DNA of 64,000 nucleotides from Alcanivorax sediminis (GCF_009601165.1 NZ_WIRE01000002.1:248001-312000); one strand, 5' to 3'; positions 18,874 through 30,546 are shown, counted from the first letter of the stretch. The notes: generated by a model not told the origin, from the letters alone. Numbers and translations: made by a program.

Positions 18874-19021
18874 CGAGTAACGAGTTTCGAGTTACGACGC
18901 GGGATACGCCTGTGTTGAAGGTCTGCGTGGTTCACCGCGATTCTCGGCATTGGTGCGCGGGCAGGGCGTTCAAGTGCTTGCTCTAACCTGGCTCGTGTCG
19001 TAACTCGAAACTCGTCACTCG
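18874..19021. repeat. Inverted heptad-repeat element, copy B (MITE-like)
   Basis: Two 25-base arms, 18874-18898 and 18997-19021, are reverse complements at 24 of 25 positions and consist of CGAGNNN heptads. About 100 bases of non-repeated, non-coding sequence lie between them. The length and terminal inverted arms resemble a miniature element. Confidence 0.8.
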
Positions 19022-19103
19022 CTCCTCGTAAACCATCGCAACCGCGCCCCATGGGCGGTATACTCGGCGCTTTCCGATAGCCAGCCAAGATACCGTTTTT
19101 CCT

Positions 19104-21701
<2,598 letters not shown>

Positions 21702-21807
21702 CACGGCTTTCACCGTGGTCCAGACATGGCCGGGACACCCGCAACATGAAATCCGGGCGCGTTTCTGATAGAGTTACGCGCTCATTTTTTGCAGACAAAG
21801 CGACTTT

Positions 21808-23034
21808 ATGGCCCTTATCGTGCAGAAATACGGCGGTACCTCTGTGGGTACTGTCGAACGCATCCAGGCCGTTGCCGAAAAGGTAGCAGGCTTCCATAAA
21901 CAGGGTGACCAGGTAGTTGTGGTGGTGTCCGCCATGAGCGGTGAAACCAACCGCCTGATCGACCTGGCCAAGGGTGTCAGCGACAACCCGTCTCCTCGTG
22001 AGATGGACGTGCTGGTATCCACCGGTGAGCAGGTCACCATTGCCCTGCTGTCCATGGCGCTCCAGCGTCTGGGCCTCAATGCCCGTTCCTACACCGGCAG
22101 CCAGATTCCCCTGCGTACCGACAGCGCCCACTCCAAGGCGCGTATCGAAGAGATCGACGACAAGAAAATGCGTGCCGACCTGGATGGCGGCAGCATTGTG
22201 GTGGTCGCCGGTTTCCAGGGTGTCGATGCCCACGGCAATATCACCACCCTTGGCCGTGGCGGCTCCGATACCACCGCCGTTGCGCTTGCCGCTGCCCTGA
22301 AGGCAGACGAGTGCCAGATTTATACCGATGTGGATGGCGTTTACACCACTGATCCCCGTGTGGTGGATACCGCCCGCCGTCTCGACAGCATTACCTTTGA
22401 GGAAATGCTCGAAATGGCCAGCCAGGGCTCCAAGGTCCTGCAGATCCGCTCCGTGGAATTCGCCGGCAAATACAATGTGCCGCTGCGTGTTTTGTCCAGC
22501 TTCCAGGATGGTCCTGGAACACTTATTACCGTCGACGACGAGGTTGATATGGAAAAGCCGGTAATCTCCGGAATTGCCTTTACCCGTGATGAAGCCAAGA
22601 TTATCGTGCGTGGCGCCCCGGATACTCCGGGCATTGCCTACAAAATCCTCGGTCCGGTAAGTGCTGAAAACATCGAAGTCGACATGATCGTACAGAACGT
22701 GGGCAAGGACGGCGCCGCCGACTTTACCTTCACCGTACATCGCAACGACTTCACCCGTGCCCAGGAAGCCCTGCGCAACGCCTCCGACGATCTGGGTAAC
22801 CCGGAAATCATCGGTGACGACAAGATTGCCAAGGTGTCCCTGGTGGGTGTTGGCATGCGCTCCCACGCTGGTGTGGCCGCCAAGATGTTTGAAACCCTGG
22901 CCAAGGAAGGGGTGAACATCGAGATGATCTCTACCTCTGAGATCAAGGTCTCTGTGGTGATCGCCGAGAAGTATCTGGAGCTGGCGGTGCGTGCACTGCA
23001 CTCCGCGTTCGAACTGGATCAGCCGGCCGGCTGA
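21808..23034 (+). CDS. lysC: Aspartate kinase
   Basis: A 408-aa monofunctional aspartokinase of the class with two C-terminal ACT domains, the first step to lysine, methionine and threonine. The kinase signature [15 protein letters not shown] is at the N-terminus, [17 protein letters not shown] follows at about residue 150, and the ACT repeats run from about residue 265 to the end ([16 protein letters not shown]). Likely feedback-regulated by Lys/Thr as in the family. Confidence 0.97.
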   Translation: MALIVQKYGGTSVGTVERIQAVAEKVAGFHKQGDQVVVVVSAMSGETNRLIDLAKGVSDNPSPREMDVLVSTGEQVTIALLSMALQRLGLNARSYTGSQIPLRTDSAHSKARIEEIDDKKMRADLDGGSIVVVAGFQGVDAHGNITTLGRGGSDTTAVALAAALKADECQIYTDVDGVYTTDPRVVDTARRLDSITFEEMLEMASQGSKVLQIRSVEFAGKYNVPLRVLSSFQDGPGTLITVDDEVDMEKPVISGIAFTRDEAKIIVRGAPDTPGIAYKILGPVSAENIEVDMIVQNVGKDGAADFTFTVHRNDFTRAQEALRNASDDLGNPEIIGDDKIAKVSLVGVGMRSHAGVAAKMFETLAKEGVNIEMISTSEIKVSVVIAEKYLELAVRALHSAFELDQPAG

Positions 23035-23307
23035 TCCTTCACGGGAACTCCTGGAGCAACCTGTATACAAGACATTGCAGTCTGGTAAAAAGGAGGCTTT
23101 TCAGGGGTTCCACGGTAGAATTGGGGCGACGACCGGTAGGTTTTGCCTCTTTCACCGACAAGACTTCAGAACCTCATTCAGGCATACTGCCGCCCTCGTG
23201 CAAGGGGTGGGCAAGTGGTCCCGACCAAGGAACCGTCAATGACGGAGCCCGTTAGCCCCGGGTACGGATTGCGCTCACGGACAACAAGGACCCCAGGAGG
23301 GATCATC

Positions 23308-23496
23308 ATGCTTATTCTTACGCGTCGAGTTGGAGAGACCCTGATGGTCGGTGATGAAGTCACCGTTACCGTTCTGGGTGTAAAAGGCAACCAGGTTCGC
23401 ATCGGTGTGAACGCGCCGAAAGAGGTTGCAGTGCATCGAGAAGAAATTTATCAGCGAATTCAGCACGAAAAATCATCAGACGGTGAGTCTGCCTGA
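23308..23496 (+). CDS. csrA: Carbon storage regulator CsrA/RsmA
   Basis: A 62-aa post-transcriptional regulator that binds GGA motifs in mRNA leaders. It begins [18 protein letters not shown], the family N-terminus, and has the conserved [26 protein letters not shown] at 23295-23300 fixes the start. The 270-base gap after lysC presumably holds its promoter. Confidence 0.98.
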   Translation: MLILTRRVGETLMVGDEVTVTVLGVKGNQVRIGVNAPKEVAVHREEIYQRIQHEKSSDGESA

Positions 23497-23602
23497 TTTT
23501 TGGGCTGTATTTTCTCCGCAAAGTCGTTATCATGCGCGGCGAGTTTGGAAACAGCGCCAATCAAGAGCGTTCACTTTCCTGACTTGAGCAGTACCGCATT
23601 CC

Positions 23603-23692
23603 GGAGAGGTGGGTGAGTGGCTGAAACCAGTTCCCTGCTAAGGAACCATACGGGTTACCGTATCGCGGGTTCGAATCCCGCCCTCTCCGCCA
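23603..23692 (+). tRNA. tRNA-Ser (anticodon GCT)
   Basis: A 90-nt class II tRNA with long variable arm and encoded CCA. The acceptor GGAGAGG pairs with CCTCTCC; the anticodon loop CTGCTAA places GCT at 23637-23639. Its last 17 bases plus the following ATAT are repeated at 29143-29162, so it is the integration site of the element described next; the tRNA remains intact. Confidence 0.97.
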
Positions 23693-23695
23693 TAT
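23676..23695 (+). other. attL (3' end of tRNA-Ser)
   Basis: The 20 bases TCCCGCCCTCTCCGCCATAT recur exactly at 29143-29162. Sequence identity stops immediately on both sides. Confidence 0.92.
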
Positions 23696-23701
23696 AAAGA
23701 A

Positions 23702-23736
23702 AAGCCCCGTAATTCAATGAGTTACGGGGCTTTTTC
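23702..23736 (+). terminator. Element-borne terminator after tRNA-Ser
   Basis: The stem AAGCCCCGTAA / TTACGGGGCTT has a nine-base loop and is followed by five T. It lies just inside attL, so it belongs to the element and replaces the host terminator now found after attR. Confidence 0.85.
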
Positions 23737-23745
23737 ATTTGAGAT

Positions 23746-23769
23746 TTGTAGCAAAGTTTTGTAGCAAAA
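23746..23769 (+). repeat. Integrase arm-type repeats, left end
   Basis: Two direct copies of TTTGTAGCAAA, at 23746-23756 and 23759-23769. The same motif occurs at 29037-29082 inside the other end, which is the expected layout of tyrosine-integrase arm sites. Confidence 0.65.
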
Positions 23770-24033
23770 CGGTGATGGCAGGATTGATAGGCTAGGATGG
23801 GGGGTAAAACTCCGAAAAGCCTCCTGAATGGCCTGTAGTGCCCTTTTTGTTGTCTCCGCTTTACCTCCCCTGTCATGCCTTTAAAGGCCTTTCCTGTGCA
23901 TCTCTAATCCGTCCATGACGTTTCAGAATCCCGGTATATCCAATTTGAATATGTGACTCTGCCCCGGCAGAATGTGTGAGCCTGTTCACGGAAGGTGGCG
24001 GGATTGTGGTTTTGCTAATACTAAGGGACTGAA

Positions 24034-25329
24034 ATGAATACTAAGTTGAAAGCTTTAGCTCTGATTTGTGGAACGGCTGCTCTATATGCTTGCGGAGGAG
24101 GAGGCGGAAGCTCCTCTGGTGGAGGAAGCAATAACGATGGCGGTGAGGGAGGAAGTGGAGAGGCCCGTTCAGGGCAGTTCGTGGATTCTGCTGTGGCCAA
24201 TATCGCTTACACAGCTTCTCCGTCTGGAACCACCGGTTTCACGGATGAAAACGGTTTCTTCGATTTTGAAAGTGGCGATACGGTGACTTTCTCTGTCCGG
24301 GGCGTTGATCTACCCCCTGTGCCAGCCACTGGTAAAGTTACTATCAATGATTTTGATAAAGTATCAACCTCCGATAGTGATGATCTTGGCCTGAATATCG
24401 CCATCCTTCTGCAATCCTTGGATAGTGATGGTGATGCCAGCAATGGCATCCAGATTCCTGATGAGACGGAAGAGACTGCTGAGAAGGCAGCTAATGTTGA
24501 TTTCGATCAACCGGTTGGAGATTTTGTCAGCGACCCGAACACTGCTGGTGCAGTTGATAACGCACTGGTAACAGAAGCTGAGGCGAAAGCGCACCTTGAT
24601 AGTCAGATGGAGGATTTGCTTCTGTCAGGCACTGGGGTTTGGCGCTTGTATGTGGTTGGTGAAGATCCCGGTATTCGGAACGTCACTTTTAATGATGACG
24701 GGACAATTAGCTTCACAAACGCCCAAGAGGGTGGTTGGTATAACCCTGTTGATGTTTCAGAAGAAAACACCACGGAAGGGTATACCGCAACAGCTAAAAG
24801 CCTGAAGTTCGAAAACAACCCTGATACCTTTACCTTGGTCTATGAGGGCGTTGGCGAAGAAAATGGCGAAAAGTGGGATGTATTGGTTTTTGCCGAATCA
24901 GCCACAACCTTGATTTACATGGATAACCGCCCAACTGATTTGCATGATCTCGGCAATCTCTCTGCCGAGGCGGGTGATGATTGGAATCTGCTGATCGTCA
25001 ATGATGAGGGATCTGGTGTTGTGAAAGAACCTATTGGTTTCCGTGAAAATGGTCAAACGGCACCGGGCGACTACGATACGACATGGGAAAATAATGTCGA
25101 TGCAGCTGACTTCTTTAATGATGAGGAAGTTAGCAGTGTAGAAGACCCAATGCTTGGTGTATTGCGTGGCGGAAATGTAGGCGATGAAGCATACCTGCTA
25201 CTCGTCTCTGGTGGTGATTTGTCGCTGTTGTATATCGCCGTTACCGAAGAGGCTGGTTTTGGAGAGCAGTATTCGCTCATGACTGAAAATGAAGCTCTTG
25301 CAGACTCTATTCTTAACGCAATGAACTAA
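24034..25329 (+). CDS. Acidic lipoprotein of unknown function (element cargo)
   Basis: A 431-aa lipoprotein: signal peptide with lipobox LYACG at about residues 17-21, followed by a Gly/Ser linker. Residues 45-95 form a small beta domain (FVDSAVANIAYTASPSGTTGF.DENGFF), seen in many gammaproteobacterial surface lipoproteins. The remainder is acidic with no recognised family. It is the only non-mobility gene in the tRNA-Ser element and has its own terminator. Function unknown; surface attachment or phage/predator exposure are guesses. Confidence 0.75.
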   Translation: MNTKLKALALICGTAALYACGGGGGSSSGGGSNNDGGEGGSGEARSGQFVDSAVANIAYTASPSGTTGFTDENGFFDFESGDTVTFSVRGVDLPPVPATGKVTINDFDKVSTSDSDDLGLNIAILLQSLDSDGDASNGIQIPDETEETAEKAANVDFDQPVGDFVSDPNTAGAVDNALVTEAEAKAHLDSQMEDLLLSGTGVWRLYVVGEDPGIRNVTFNDDGTISFTNAQEGGWYNPVDVSEENTTEGYTATAKSLKFENNPDTFTLVYEGVGEENGEKWDVLVFAESATTLIYMDNRPTDLHDLGNLSAEAGDDWNLLIVNDEGSGVVKEPIGFRENGQTAPGDYDTTWENNVDAADFFNDEEVSSVEDPMLGVLRGGNVGDEAYLLLVSGGDLSLLYIAVTEEAGFGEQYSLMTENEALADSILNAMN

Positions 25330-25348
25330 ATAGCTCTTACCCCTATTG

Positions 25349-25377
25349 GCCCCTCTCCCCTGAGGGGCTTTTTTTTT
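25349..25377 (+). terminator. Rho-independent terminator after the cargo lipoprotein
   Basis: GCCCCTC / GAGGGGC stem with a six-base loop, then nine T. Confidence 0.92.
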
Positions 25378-26244
25378 GCCAAATTTCGACAAAATTATAG
25401 TGTATGTTCTCTTTTCTCTCTTTCTCTTAGTTCAGTAAGACGTTGTTTAGAGTTAAGACCATAACCCCTAATGTTTAAACGTCTCGCTTTGCTCGCGGGG
25501 GTAACCATTTCTGCCCTTGCGGGCAGAACTTTCCATAACTCCATCACTATTTTGACGAGCTATGGGTCAACGGCGGGAAGACCTCATGGGCTGGTTAAAC
25601 CCATCCTTGCATACGCAGGCAGACACTTGAACAGTTCAGCAAACTGTCTTGTCGGATTGTCTACAGCCTCTTTGCAGTGATTGACGTTAGTATGCAGCGC
25701 TATCTGAATATACTCGTTCCAATGTGCTCTCTGGGTTCCCACACCCAGATCTAAGCCAACTTATCCATGCACAGCTACGACAAAACCCCTTGTAACTGCT
25801 GAGAATAAAACAACTATAAGAAACCCCCAAAACATCTGTTAAAATCCAAAAGTTTCTTGGGTGTAGTGAGAAAAAATTATTTTTTTGAGTGGTTTGTTTT
25901 GGCAGGACTTGAAATACAAAAAATGAGTGATAATCTTTTCTGTATGGTGTCAGTCCTGCCGCAGACCGTTTCTCACCATACCAAGAGTCGCTCAATGCGG
26001 CTCTTTTTTATTCCTATTAAAAAATAGTTTCATATTTTTTTGTTTTGTCAAATTATTTCTTCTTAAATATCAACTATTGTTTGCCACATTTTTTACCACA
26101 TCAGAATAGAGCGAAGTGATATTCTAACTGTAAATTAGTGGTTTACCACATTTTGCTACTGCTCGCACAGAGCAGTGTTTTAATAAAAGTCGAGACGGCC
26201 ACTTTCTCAGTGATTGAGTTGTTTTCCTTCTGCTTTAAATAAGA
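25378..26244. other. Non-coding stretch inside the tRNA-Ser element
   Basis: About 870 AT-rich bases. The frame at 25471-25680 (69 codons) lacks a ribosome-binding site and protein-like composition, so I do not call it. Short hairpins (e.g. CTGCCCTTGCGGGCAG near 25512) could belong to a structured RNA, but no known family is recognised. TTTACCACA is repeated at about 26090-26155, and one TTGCTACTGCTCGCA copy lies at 26153-26167. Confidence 0.4.
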
Positions 26245-27201
26245 TTAGAGTTTTTTTATTATTCTTCCTGCGGACTTGAGATCTTTTTCTGTTATCTCTG
26301 ACTGAAGTTTCTTGAAACTGTTGAGTTGTTCTTCATAGTCTTGTCCTGCCTTGAATGCCTCTTCCAATTTTTCAAAAGCCAAAAGCATTGGCTGGATCTT
26401 TGTGTTGTGCAATTCTTCTAAATCTTGATATTCAGACAATCTTTCTTCTTGCTCTTTCAGATTGAGTTTCTTTGCTGTTATGTCTTTATCAAGATTGTGA
26501 ACCAAACGCCTGACTTTATCGTATCTGTTGATTATTTCGCTGAGCTTCTTGCTGACAATAAACGTGTCTTTATCTAAGTGCTTTCTATTTCTCTCTCCTT
26601 TACTGATACCTCTACGAAAACCAAGGGGTTTGAATGCCTCTGCGGCCATATCTTGCATTTTCACAAAGTTATGGTTGAGCGGCAGAGTCTTGCCGTTTTC
26701 GTCCTTCCCCTTCTTCATTAAGTCTCTAAGAGGCGCTTTTTTCTTCTTAAAGTCATAATTAAAGAAGTGCACGTGAGCATGTATATTTCGCTTGAATTCG
26801 CCCGTTTTCTCGTCTGTATGACCTTCATCGAGGTGAAGCTCATAGCCTAAAGGCTGGAAGCCGAAATCTGCGTGTATCGCTTTAATATAGCGCTGCATAC
26901 ATTCGTCAAACTCTTTCTTTCCGGGCTTTCTCTCTTTGAATTGATCTTCTGAGAAAACGACAACGTGCTCAAAAAGCACATTCATCTTGTCCTGTGGTTT
27001 TCTTCCTGAAACGGCTTTGTATTGCGCCATACAGTCGTCTAGCGACTGGTAACGCATTCCAAAGTTATAAGGAGTGTATTTCTCTACTACGTTGGGTGAG
27101 TTGCTGTGCTTTCGGTAGCCGTGTGCCAGCACTTTCTGTGCTGCACCGCTCTTGTAGTATTGTGTTCTTACTGCGACGAAGTTCTTTTTATTCTGACTCA
27201 T
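26245..27201 (-). CDS. MobV/Mob_Pre-like relaxase
   Basis: A 318-aa mobilisation protein. The three-histidine HUH motif is NIHAHVHFFNYDF (H141, H143, H145), preceded by HLDEGHTDE (123-131), the arrangement of MobV-type plasmid mobilisation relaxases that nick oriT. The C-terminal ~110 residues are a coiled coil, as in that family. ATG 27201 is preferred: it begins MSQNKKNFVAVRTQYYKSG, while the 14 codons before it are AT-rich filler. The gene points away from the integrase; a hairpin that may be oriT lies between them. Confidence 0.75.
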   Translation of the reverse strand: MSQNKKNFVAVRTQYYKSGAAQKVLAHGYRKHSNSPNVVEKYTPYNFGMRYQSLDDCMAQYKAVSGRKPQDKMNVLFEHVVVFSEDQFKERKPGKKEFDECMQRYIKAIHADFGFQPLGYELHLDEGHTDEKTGEFKRNIHAHVHFFNYDFKKKKAPLRDLMKKGKDENGKTLPLNHNFVKMQDMAAEAFKPLGFRRGISKGERNRKHLDKDTFIVSKKLSEIINRYDKVRRLVHNLDKDITAKKLNLKEQEERLSEYQDLEELHNTKIQPMLLAFEKLEEAFKAGQDYEEQLNSFKKLQSEITEKDLKSAGRIIKKL

Positions 27202-27267
27202 GCTTATCCAGTTCTTTATGATAATAAAATTATCATTTTTCAACTGGATCGCAAGAGCCAGATTTAA

Positions 27268-27309
27268 CTCACTAAAGCATAACCCGCTCCGCTCTTGTTA
27301 TGCAGTGAG
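27268..27309. other. Candidate oriT hairpin
   Basis: An inverted repeat in two blocks: CTCACT(AAA)GCATAAC pairs with GTTATGC AGTGAG around a 13-base loop. It lies about 65 bases upstream of the relaxase start, the usual place for oriT. No nick site has been identified by homology. Confidence 0.45.
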
Positions 27310-27448
27310 CCAAAGAGGCTTCGCCCCTTCTGGAATCCCCGGAAAAGAAAAAATCAAAATCAATTAAAGCAGTGGTCGTGTTTTGTGTGGCTTAAATAAA
27401 TGTCAAGCGAAGCGAGACGGCAAGCGCAATTATCCACTTGTGGACTAA

Positions 27449-27497
27449 TTGCTACTGCTTGCACAAATTGAGTATGGCTCATTTGCTACTGCTTGCA
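27449..27497 (+). repeat. Direct repeats TTGCTACTGCTTGCA
   Basis: Two exact 15-base copies at 27449-27463 and 27483-27497; a third with one change (TTGCTACTGCTCGCA) is at 26153-26167, on the other side of the relaxase gene. Could be binding sites for an element protein. Confidence 0.6.
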
Positions 27498-27564
27498 AAT
27501 TTTCTCTAATGTTCTGCTTTAGAAGAAAATTGCACGCCATCTAATGCAGTGCTTTAGTAGAGAT

Positions 27565-29004
27565 TCAAAATATTTTTAGAGTCGATATTGCTTTGAGCTT
27601 TTGTTTGGCATTAGGCCCAGCCGAATAAACGTCAAACGTAATGGTGCCGGTCTCATGCCCTACGATTGAAGCAATCGTTAGGCCGGGTATGTCGTTATTT
27701 TGCAGTAAGGTGATGAAAGATTTTCGCAGACTGTGAAAAACGTGTTCTTCCCCATATCCCAGAGATTTTTTCAGTCTTCCAAACTGTTTGCTTAGGGAAT
27801 CAGATCGCTTGCCGTACTTGTTTTTACCGGACGCTGGCAGAAGGAAATCACCATCTGCCTCTTTCGTCAGACGCTTTATCAAAGGCTTTAAAACACGATG
27901 TACTGGAACAATCCTTTCTGCATTGCTGGTTTTCCCGTCTCTTATATACAGACAATCAACCCCGTCATCATTGATCAAGTCAGAGACTTTCAACTGGCAA
28001 AGCTCTTCAATCCTTGCCCCGGTGTAGGCCCCCAGAGCAATCAGATCCGCCAGCGCCTGGCGGCGCGGCAAGGCTTGGGCAGATTGGTGAAGTTTCTGAA
28101 TATCAGCAACAGTAAAGGCTTTTCGCTCTTTCTTGCGAACGCCCCTGATTTCTTCAAAGTCGTGATTCTCGAACGGGTTAGCTTGCTCTTGGTGATGTTG
28201 CTTGAACGTCTTGTCTTTCTTAATCGCCCACTTCCAGAAGCTATTCCCGGCAAACAAATGCTGTTTCTTGGTTTTGTTGGCGCAATCCAGCGTGTCTAGG
28301 TATGCCTCAATGCTTTCGTGGCTAAGGTCTCGATGGTTTTCTTCTAGCCAAACTTTGAGCTTTTTGAGTCTGCTTAACTGCATATCTACTGTTTTGCCTA
28401 CTATCCCCCGTTTACGTTGGTACTCTTCAAAAGAATCCAGCCGGGTAATCGTGATTGGAGACTTTGCCCTGTAATGGCTTGGGTCTTTGAGAATCTGGCC
28501 AACTTCCTTTTGATTTACAGGGTTGATGGCTGTAACAACTTCCCCTTGCAGTAACTCAGTCAATTCCTTTTGGAACTGTACCCAGTTTGCAATATCCATC
28601 GCTTTGCCCTGATATTTCTGCACCAATGGCAAAACTGCTTCATAGTCCAGCCCGAATGAATCCAGCTCCTTCACCAGCTCAAAACTGGCCTCATTCGCTT
28701 CTTTCGTCTTTCCAAGGGCTGACAGCCGCACCGATTCATTTAAGTACGTCTCAATAGCCTGAGAGGCCAAATATGCCCCCTCTCGCTGACTTTCTCCCAA
28801 GTCAGGCGTCAAACCCCTTGCCTCAGCTATTGCGTCCCGCCATGCGCTTAAAAACGGCAATTTCAGCCGTTGGGCTTCTTGCTTCGATCCAGTCTTGAGA
28901 CTTGCAGTGTATTCCCTCCGGTTTAACACCGGGCGAACGTCAGCAGGGACGGAGAGACGGACATACCAACTACCGCCCCGGAGGATGAGGTTATCGCTTG
29001 CCAT
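27565..29004 (-). CDS. Tyrosine recombinase/integrase with DUF6538-like N-terminus
   Basis: A 479-aa site-specific recombinase. The N-terminal ~60 residues (LILRGGSWYVRLSVPADVRP) are the SAM-like/DUF6538 arm-binding region; the C-terminal catalytic domain has R331 (GARIEEL), K358, H424 and R427 (HSLRKS), H450 (GHE) and nucleophile Y460. All catalytic residues are intact. It lies about 140 bases from attR and points inward, the standard layout for tRNA-targeted islands. Expected to act on the tRNA-Ser att core. Confidence 0.93.
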   Translation of the reverse strand: MASDNLILRGGSWYVRLSVPADVRPVLNRREYTASLKTGSKQEAQRLKLPFLSAWRDAIAEARGLTPDLGESQREGAYLASQAIETYLNESVRLSALGKTKEANEASFELVKELDSFGLDYEAVLPLVQKYQGKAMDIANWVQFQKELTELLQGEVVTAINPVNQKEVGQILKDPSHYRAKSPITITRLDSFEEYQRKRGIVGKTVDMQLSRLKKLKVWLEENHRDLSHESIEAYLDTLDCANKTKKQHLFAGNSFWKWAIKKDKTFKQHHQEQANPFENHDFEEIRGVRKKERKAFTVADIQKLHQSAQALPRRQALADLIALGAYTGARIEELCQLKVSDLINDDGVDCLYIRDGKTSNAERIVPVHRVLKPLIKRLTKEADGDFLLPASGKNKYGKRSDSLSKQFGRLKKSLGYGEEHVFHSLRKSFITLLQNNDIPGLTIASIVGHETGTITFDVYSAGPNAKQKLKAISTLKIF

Positions 29005-29036
29005 AGCTGTTCAATTTTTAGCCTGATTTAGCAAAA

Positions 29037-29082
29037 TTGTAGCAGCGGAGAGACTCATTTTGTAGCAAGAATTTGTAGCAAA
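29037..29082 (+). repeat. Integrase arm-type repeats, right end
   Basis: Three direct copies of the (TT)TGTAGCAA motif at 29037-29044, 29059-29068 and 29072-29082, same orientation and sequence as the pair near attL. They overlap the integrase promoter region, suggesting autoregulation. Confidence 0.65.
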
Positions 29083-29142
29083 CCTGCCTTTAACTCCTTG
29101 AAAATAAAGAAAAACAATAACTTAACCCCTTAAAATAGAGAG

Positions 29143-29162
29143 TCCCGCCCTCTCCGCCATAT
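29143..29162 (+). other. attR
   Basis: Exact 20-base copy of the tRNA-Ser 3' end found at 23676-23695. Confidence 0.92.
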
Positions 29163-29166
29163 TTTG

Positions 29167-29194
29167 AAAACGCCCCGCACTGCGGGGCGTTTTT
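29167..29194 (+). terminator. Displaced host terminator of tRNA-Ser
   Basis: The stem AACGCCCCGCA / TGCGGGGCGTT is followed by T residues, directly after attR. Before integration this would have followed tRNA-Ser. Confidence 0.8.
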
Positions 29195-29475
29195 GTTTCT
29201 GCCGCCCGCAAAATCTCTCCACAGCTTTTTGTAGCAGCCCAGCTTGCCTGGGCGAAGCAGGCGAAAGCCTGGCAGCAAGGTTGCGAGAGTTGGTGAGGGT
29301 GGCGACAGGAAAGCCGGGAAGAGCGGGAGGGTTGTTCATACTCGTCCGCCCCCGCCAAGAGCGGTGGTGATAGCGCAGGCGGTGGTCGCCGCTGTTTGTA
29401 AATCTCCCTAAAATTCCGGCCAGCGTTGGAACCTGCATTGGCAATCGCCATCAAATCGTTACCTTAAACCGGAGA

Positions 29476-30486
29476 ATGGCTTTGTCTCAGACGCTGCAAG
29501 CGATAGCCGACCGACTTTACCGCATCCGCCACCTGTGGGCGGTAGTCAGTTTTGCGTTGGGGCTGGGCAGTTATTTTCTGGTGGAGCGCCAATCGTGGCT
29601 GGCGGCCGTACTCACGGGCTTCCTGGTACTCAGCTGGTTGCTGTTGCTGACAGAAGGGTTGTGGCAGCAGCGGTTTGCCGGCACGGCCATGGAAGGGATG
29701 TCGCAGGGTCTGCTCAAGTTGATGCTGCAGGCCGTGCATCAGGAAGCCTTCTTCTTCAGTTTGCCTTTCGTGCTGCTGCAATGGTCCGGGGGCGCGGAAT
29801 ACATTCTCTTCACCACCCTGGTCATCAGCGCCGCTCTGATGAGCATCATTGATCCGATTTACTTCTGGCTGGCCCGTCACCGTGCCCTGTATTTCGGCTT
29901 TCATGCCTGGGCCTTGTTCGTGGCTCTGCTGGTGTTGCTGCCGCTGATCTTCCATTGGGAAACCGACACGGCGCTGACCTGGGCGGGTTGGCTAACCGCC
30001 CTGTTTGCCTTGCCCAGCTTCTGGCGCTTTGGCGGGCCACGAAAATGGTTTCGCTGGGCAGGCTTGGTGGCGGTGTCAGTCATGATCGCGCTGTCCCCCC
30101 GCTGGCTGGCCCCGCTGGTGCCGCCACTGACCTTGTCCCTGCAGGATCGGGCCATGGCGCTGTCGTTCAGCCGTACTGAGCGGCGGCCACTGGTCACCGG
30201 TGAGGTCTTCACCAGCACAGAAGTGAAGGAAGGCCTCTATGCCTACACGGCGATCAAGGCCCCGCTGGGACTGGGGCAGCAGGTTTACCATTACTGGTTC
30301 CAGAATGGCGAGCTGGTGGATCGCATCCCGCTCAAGGTCTACGGCGGCCGTGATTCCGGTTTCCGGACCTGGTCCCACAAGAAACATATCCCGCTGCCCT
30401 CAGAAGGCAGCTGGCGCGTGGAAGTACGCACGGAAGACAATCAGATCATCGGCGTGATGCGGTTTTATATTACGCCAGGCGTCTGA
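29476..30486 (+). CDS. Membrane protein with DUF5924 and DUF2914 domains
   Basis: A 336-aa protein. The N-terminal ~215 residues contain about six membrane segments (SFALGLGSYFLVE, VLTGFLVLSWLLLLTE, LPFVLLQWSGG, FHAWALFVALLVLLPLIF and others). The C-terminal ~115 residues form a DUF2914-type soluble domain with VYHYWFQNGELVDRIPLKVYGG and GSWRVEVRTEDNQIIG. Function unknown in the family. It is the first host gene after the tRNA-Ser element. Confidence 0.85.
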   Translation: MALSQTLQAIADRLYRIRHLWAVVSFALGLGSYFLVERQSWLAAVLTGFLVLSWLLLLTEGLWQQRFAGTAMEGMSQGLLKLMLQAVHQEAFFFSLPFVLLQWSGGAEYILFTTLVISAALMSIIDPIYFWLARHRALYFGFHAWALFVALLVLLPLIFHWETDTALTWAGWLTALFALPSFWRFGGPRKWFRWAGLVAVSVMIALSPRWLAPLVPPLTLSLQDRAMALSFSRTERRPLVTGEVFTSTEVKEGLYAYTAIKAPLGLGQQVYHYWFQNGELVDRIPLKVYGGRDSGFRTWSHKKHIPLPSEGSWRVEVRTEDNQIIGVMRFYITPGV

Positions 30487-30526
30487 AGCCGGGCGCCAGC
30501 GCAAACTTGCCACGAAGCCCCCTGTC

Positions 30527-30546
30527 GGAACCGAAGTGCAACGGAG
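30527..30546 (+). repeat. Dispersed repeat copy 1
   Basis: GGAACCGAAGTGCAACGGAG, followed by TGGCCCGAAGGGG about 24 bases on. The same pattern, with one change, occurs at 57666-57685 followed by TGGCCCGTAGGG. Both copies are intergenic. Confidence 0.6.

Larger units (their letters stand above)
23676..29162 (+). mobile_element. Integrative and probably mobilisable element in tRNA-Ser(GCT)
   Basis: A 5.5-kb element bounded by a 20-base direct repeat (23676-23695 and 29143-29162), the left copy being the 3' end of tRNA-Ser. It carries a tyrosine integrase next to the right end, a MobV-like relaxase, one lipoprotein gene as cargo, and TTTGTAGCAA arm-type repeats inside both ends. Intergenic DNA is AT-rich compared with the host genes. 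No capsid, replication or conjugation-pore genes are seen, so it would depend on helper elements for transfer. Confidence 0.9.

Noticed and set aside
25471..25680. A 69-codon frame in the tRNA-Ser element
   Set aside because: No ribosome-binding site, composition not protein-like, and it runs through small hairpins; described as non-coding.
23676..29162. Prophage
   Set aside because: No capsid, tail, terminase or lysis genes; the element carries a relaxase and a single cargo gene.
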